The notes beneath the pieces were generated by a model. The model did not search any database. It was not told where the DNA came from and worked only from the letters and a program-made list of their open reading frames with translations. Positions 5,159 to 5,182 of a stretch of DNA of 5,182 nucleotides are shown here, in pieces; within the stretch, counting starts at the first letter, position 1; the number at the start of each line of letters is the position of its first letter. The stretch spans positions 1-5,182 of the forward strand of contig DFWZ01000016.1 of NCBI GenBank assembly GCA_002381565.1, given 5' to 3'. The translations under genes were made by a program, and so were the position numbers. This stretch comes from Gallionella sp. UBA4121 (lineage in GTDB: Bacteria; Pseudomonadota; Gammaproteobacteria; Burkholderiales; Gallionellaceae).

Positions 5159-5182
5159 CTTCTCCCACTCTTCCGGGGTGTA
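5147..5182 (-). CDS. BolA/IbaG-family protein, C-terminal end only (cut by window edge)
   Basis: The last 11 codons before a TAG (5147-5149) read YTPEEWEKSGK on the minus strand. The YTPEEW motif is the C-terminal signature of the IbaG/YrbA branch of BolA proteins (E. coli IbaG has AYTPAEW). BolA proteins work with monothiol glutaredoxins in iron-sulfur handling. The position directly upstream of murA agrees with this, since a bolA-like gene precedes murA in many proteobacteria. The final SGK-stop is encoded inside the inverted repeat, so the natural C-terminus may have been altered. With so few residues the call rests on motif plus context. Confidence 0.75.
   Translation of the reverse strand, partial: YTPEEWEKSGK

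Overview
The window looks like chromosomal DNA of a betaproteobacterium, probably near the Nitrosomonadales. The evidence is gene order and protein character: bolA-murA-hisG-hisD on one side, and a tRNA-Tyr/tRNA-Gly/tRNA-Thr/tuf operon on the other. HisG is the short, HisZ-dependent form. The placement is inferred by reading; no database search was possible. Every gene supported here lies on the minus strand, so transcription runs from the high-coordinate end to the low one.

Layout in transcription order. The last 11 codons of a BolA/IbaG-family gene (5147-5182) are followed by a long imperfect inverted repeat. Next come murA (5075-3825, first step of peptidoglycan synthesis) and, 69 bp later, hisG (3755-3117, first step of histidine synthesis). 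hisG is not followed directly by hisD. About 1.25 kb separates them, holding a BrnT/BrnA-type toxin-antitoxin operon (3052-2503), a 5'-truncated remnant of an unidentified gene (2455-2264), a strong rho-independent terminator (2184-2220) and about 300 bp with no convincing gene. hisD (1865-570, last two steps of histidine synthesis) follows. Only 12 bp separate the hisD stop from the -35 box of a strong promoter (529-557) that drives tRNA-Tyr(GUA), tRNA-Gly(UCC), tRNA-Thr(GGU) and tuf. The tuf gene runs off the low-coordinate end after about 53 codons.

Functionally this is a housekeeping stretch (cell wall, histidine, translation) with one accessory insertion. The insertion matters because its terminator should stop messages coming from murA-hisG-brnTA, leaving hisD to depend on its own promoter, for which only weak candidates are visible. 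Other points are a predicted leaderless brnT message whose operator-like palindrome covers the -10 box, two palindromic intergenic elements that overlap the stop codons of bolA and murA, and the absence of hisC after hisD. I see no clearly new multi-gene system; the inter-his island is the part most worth examining.
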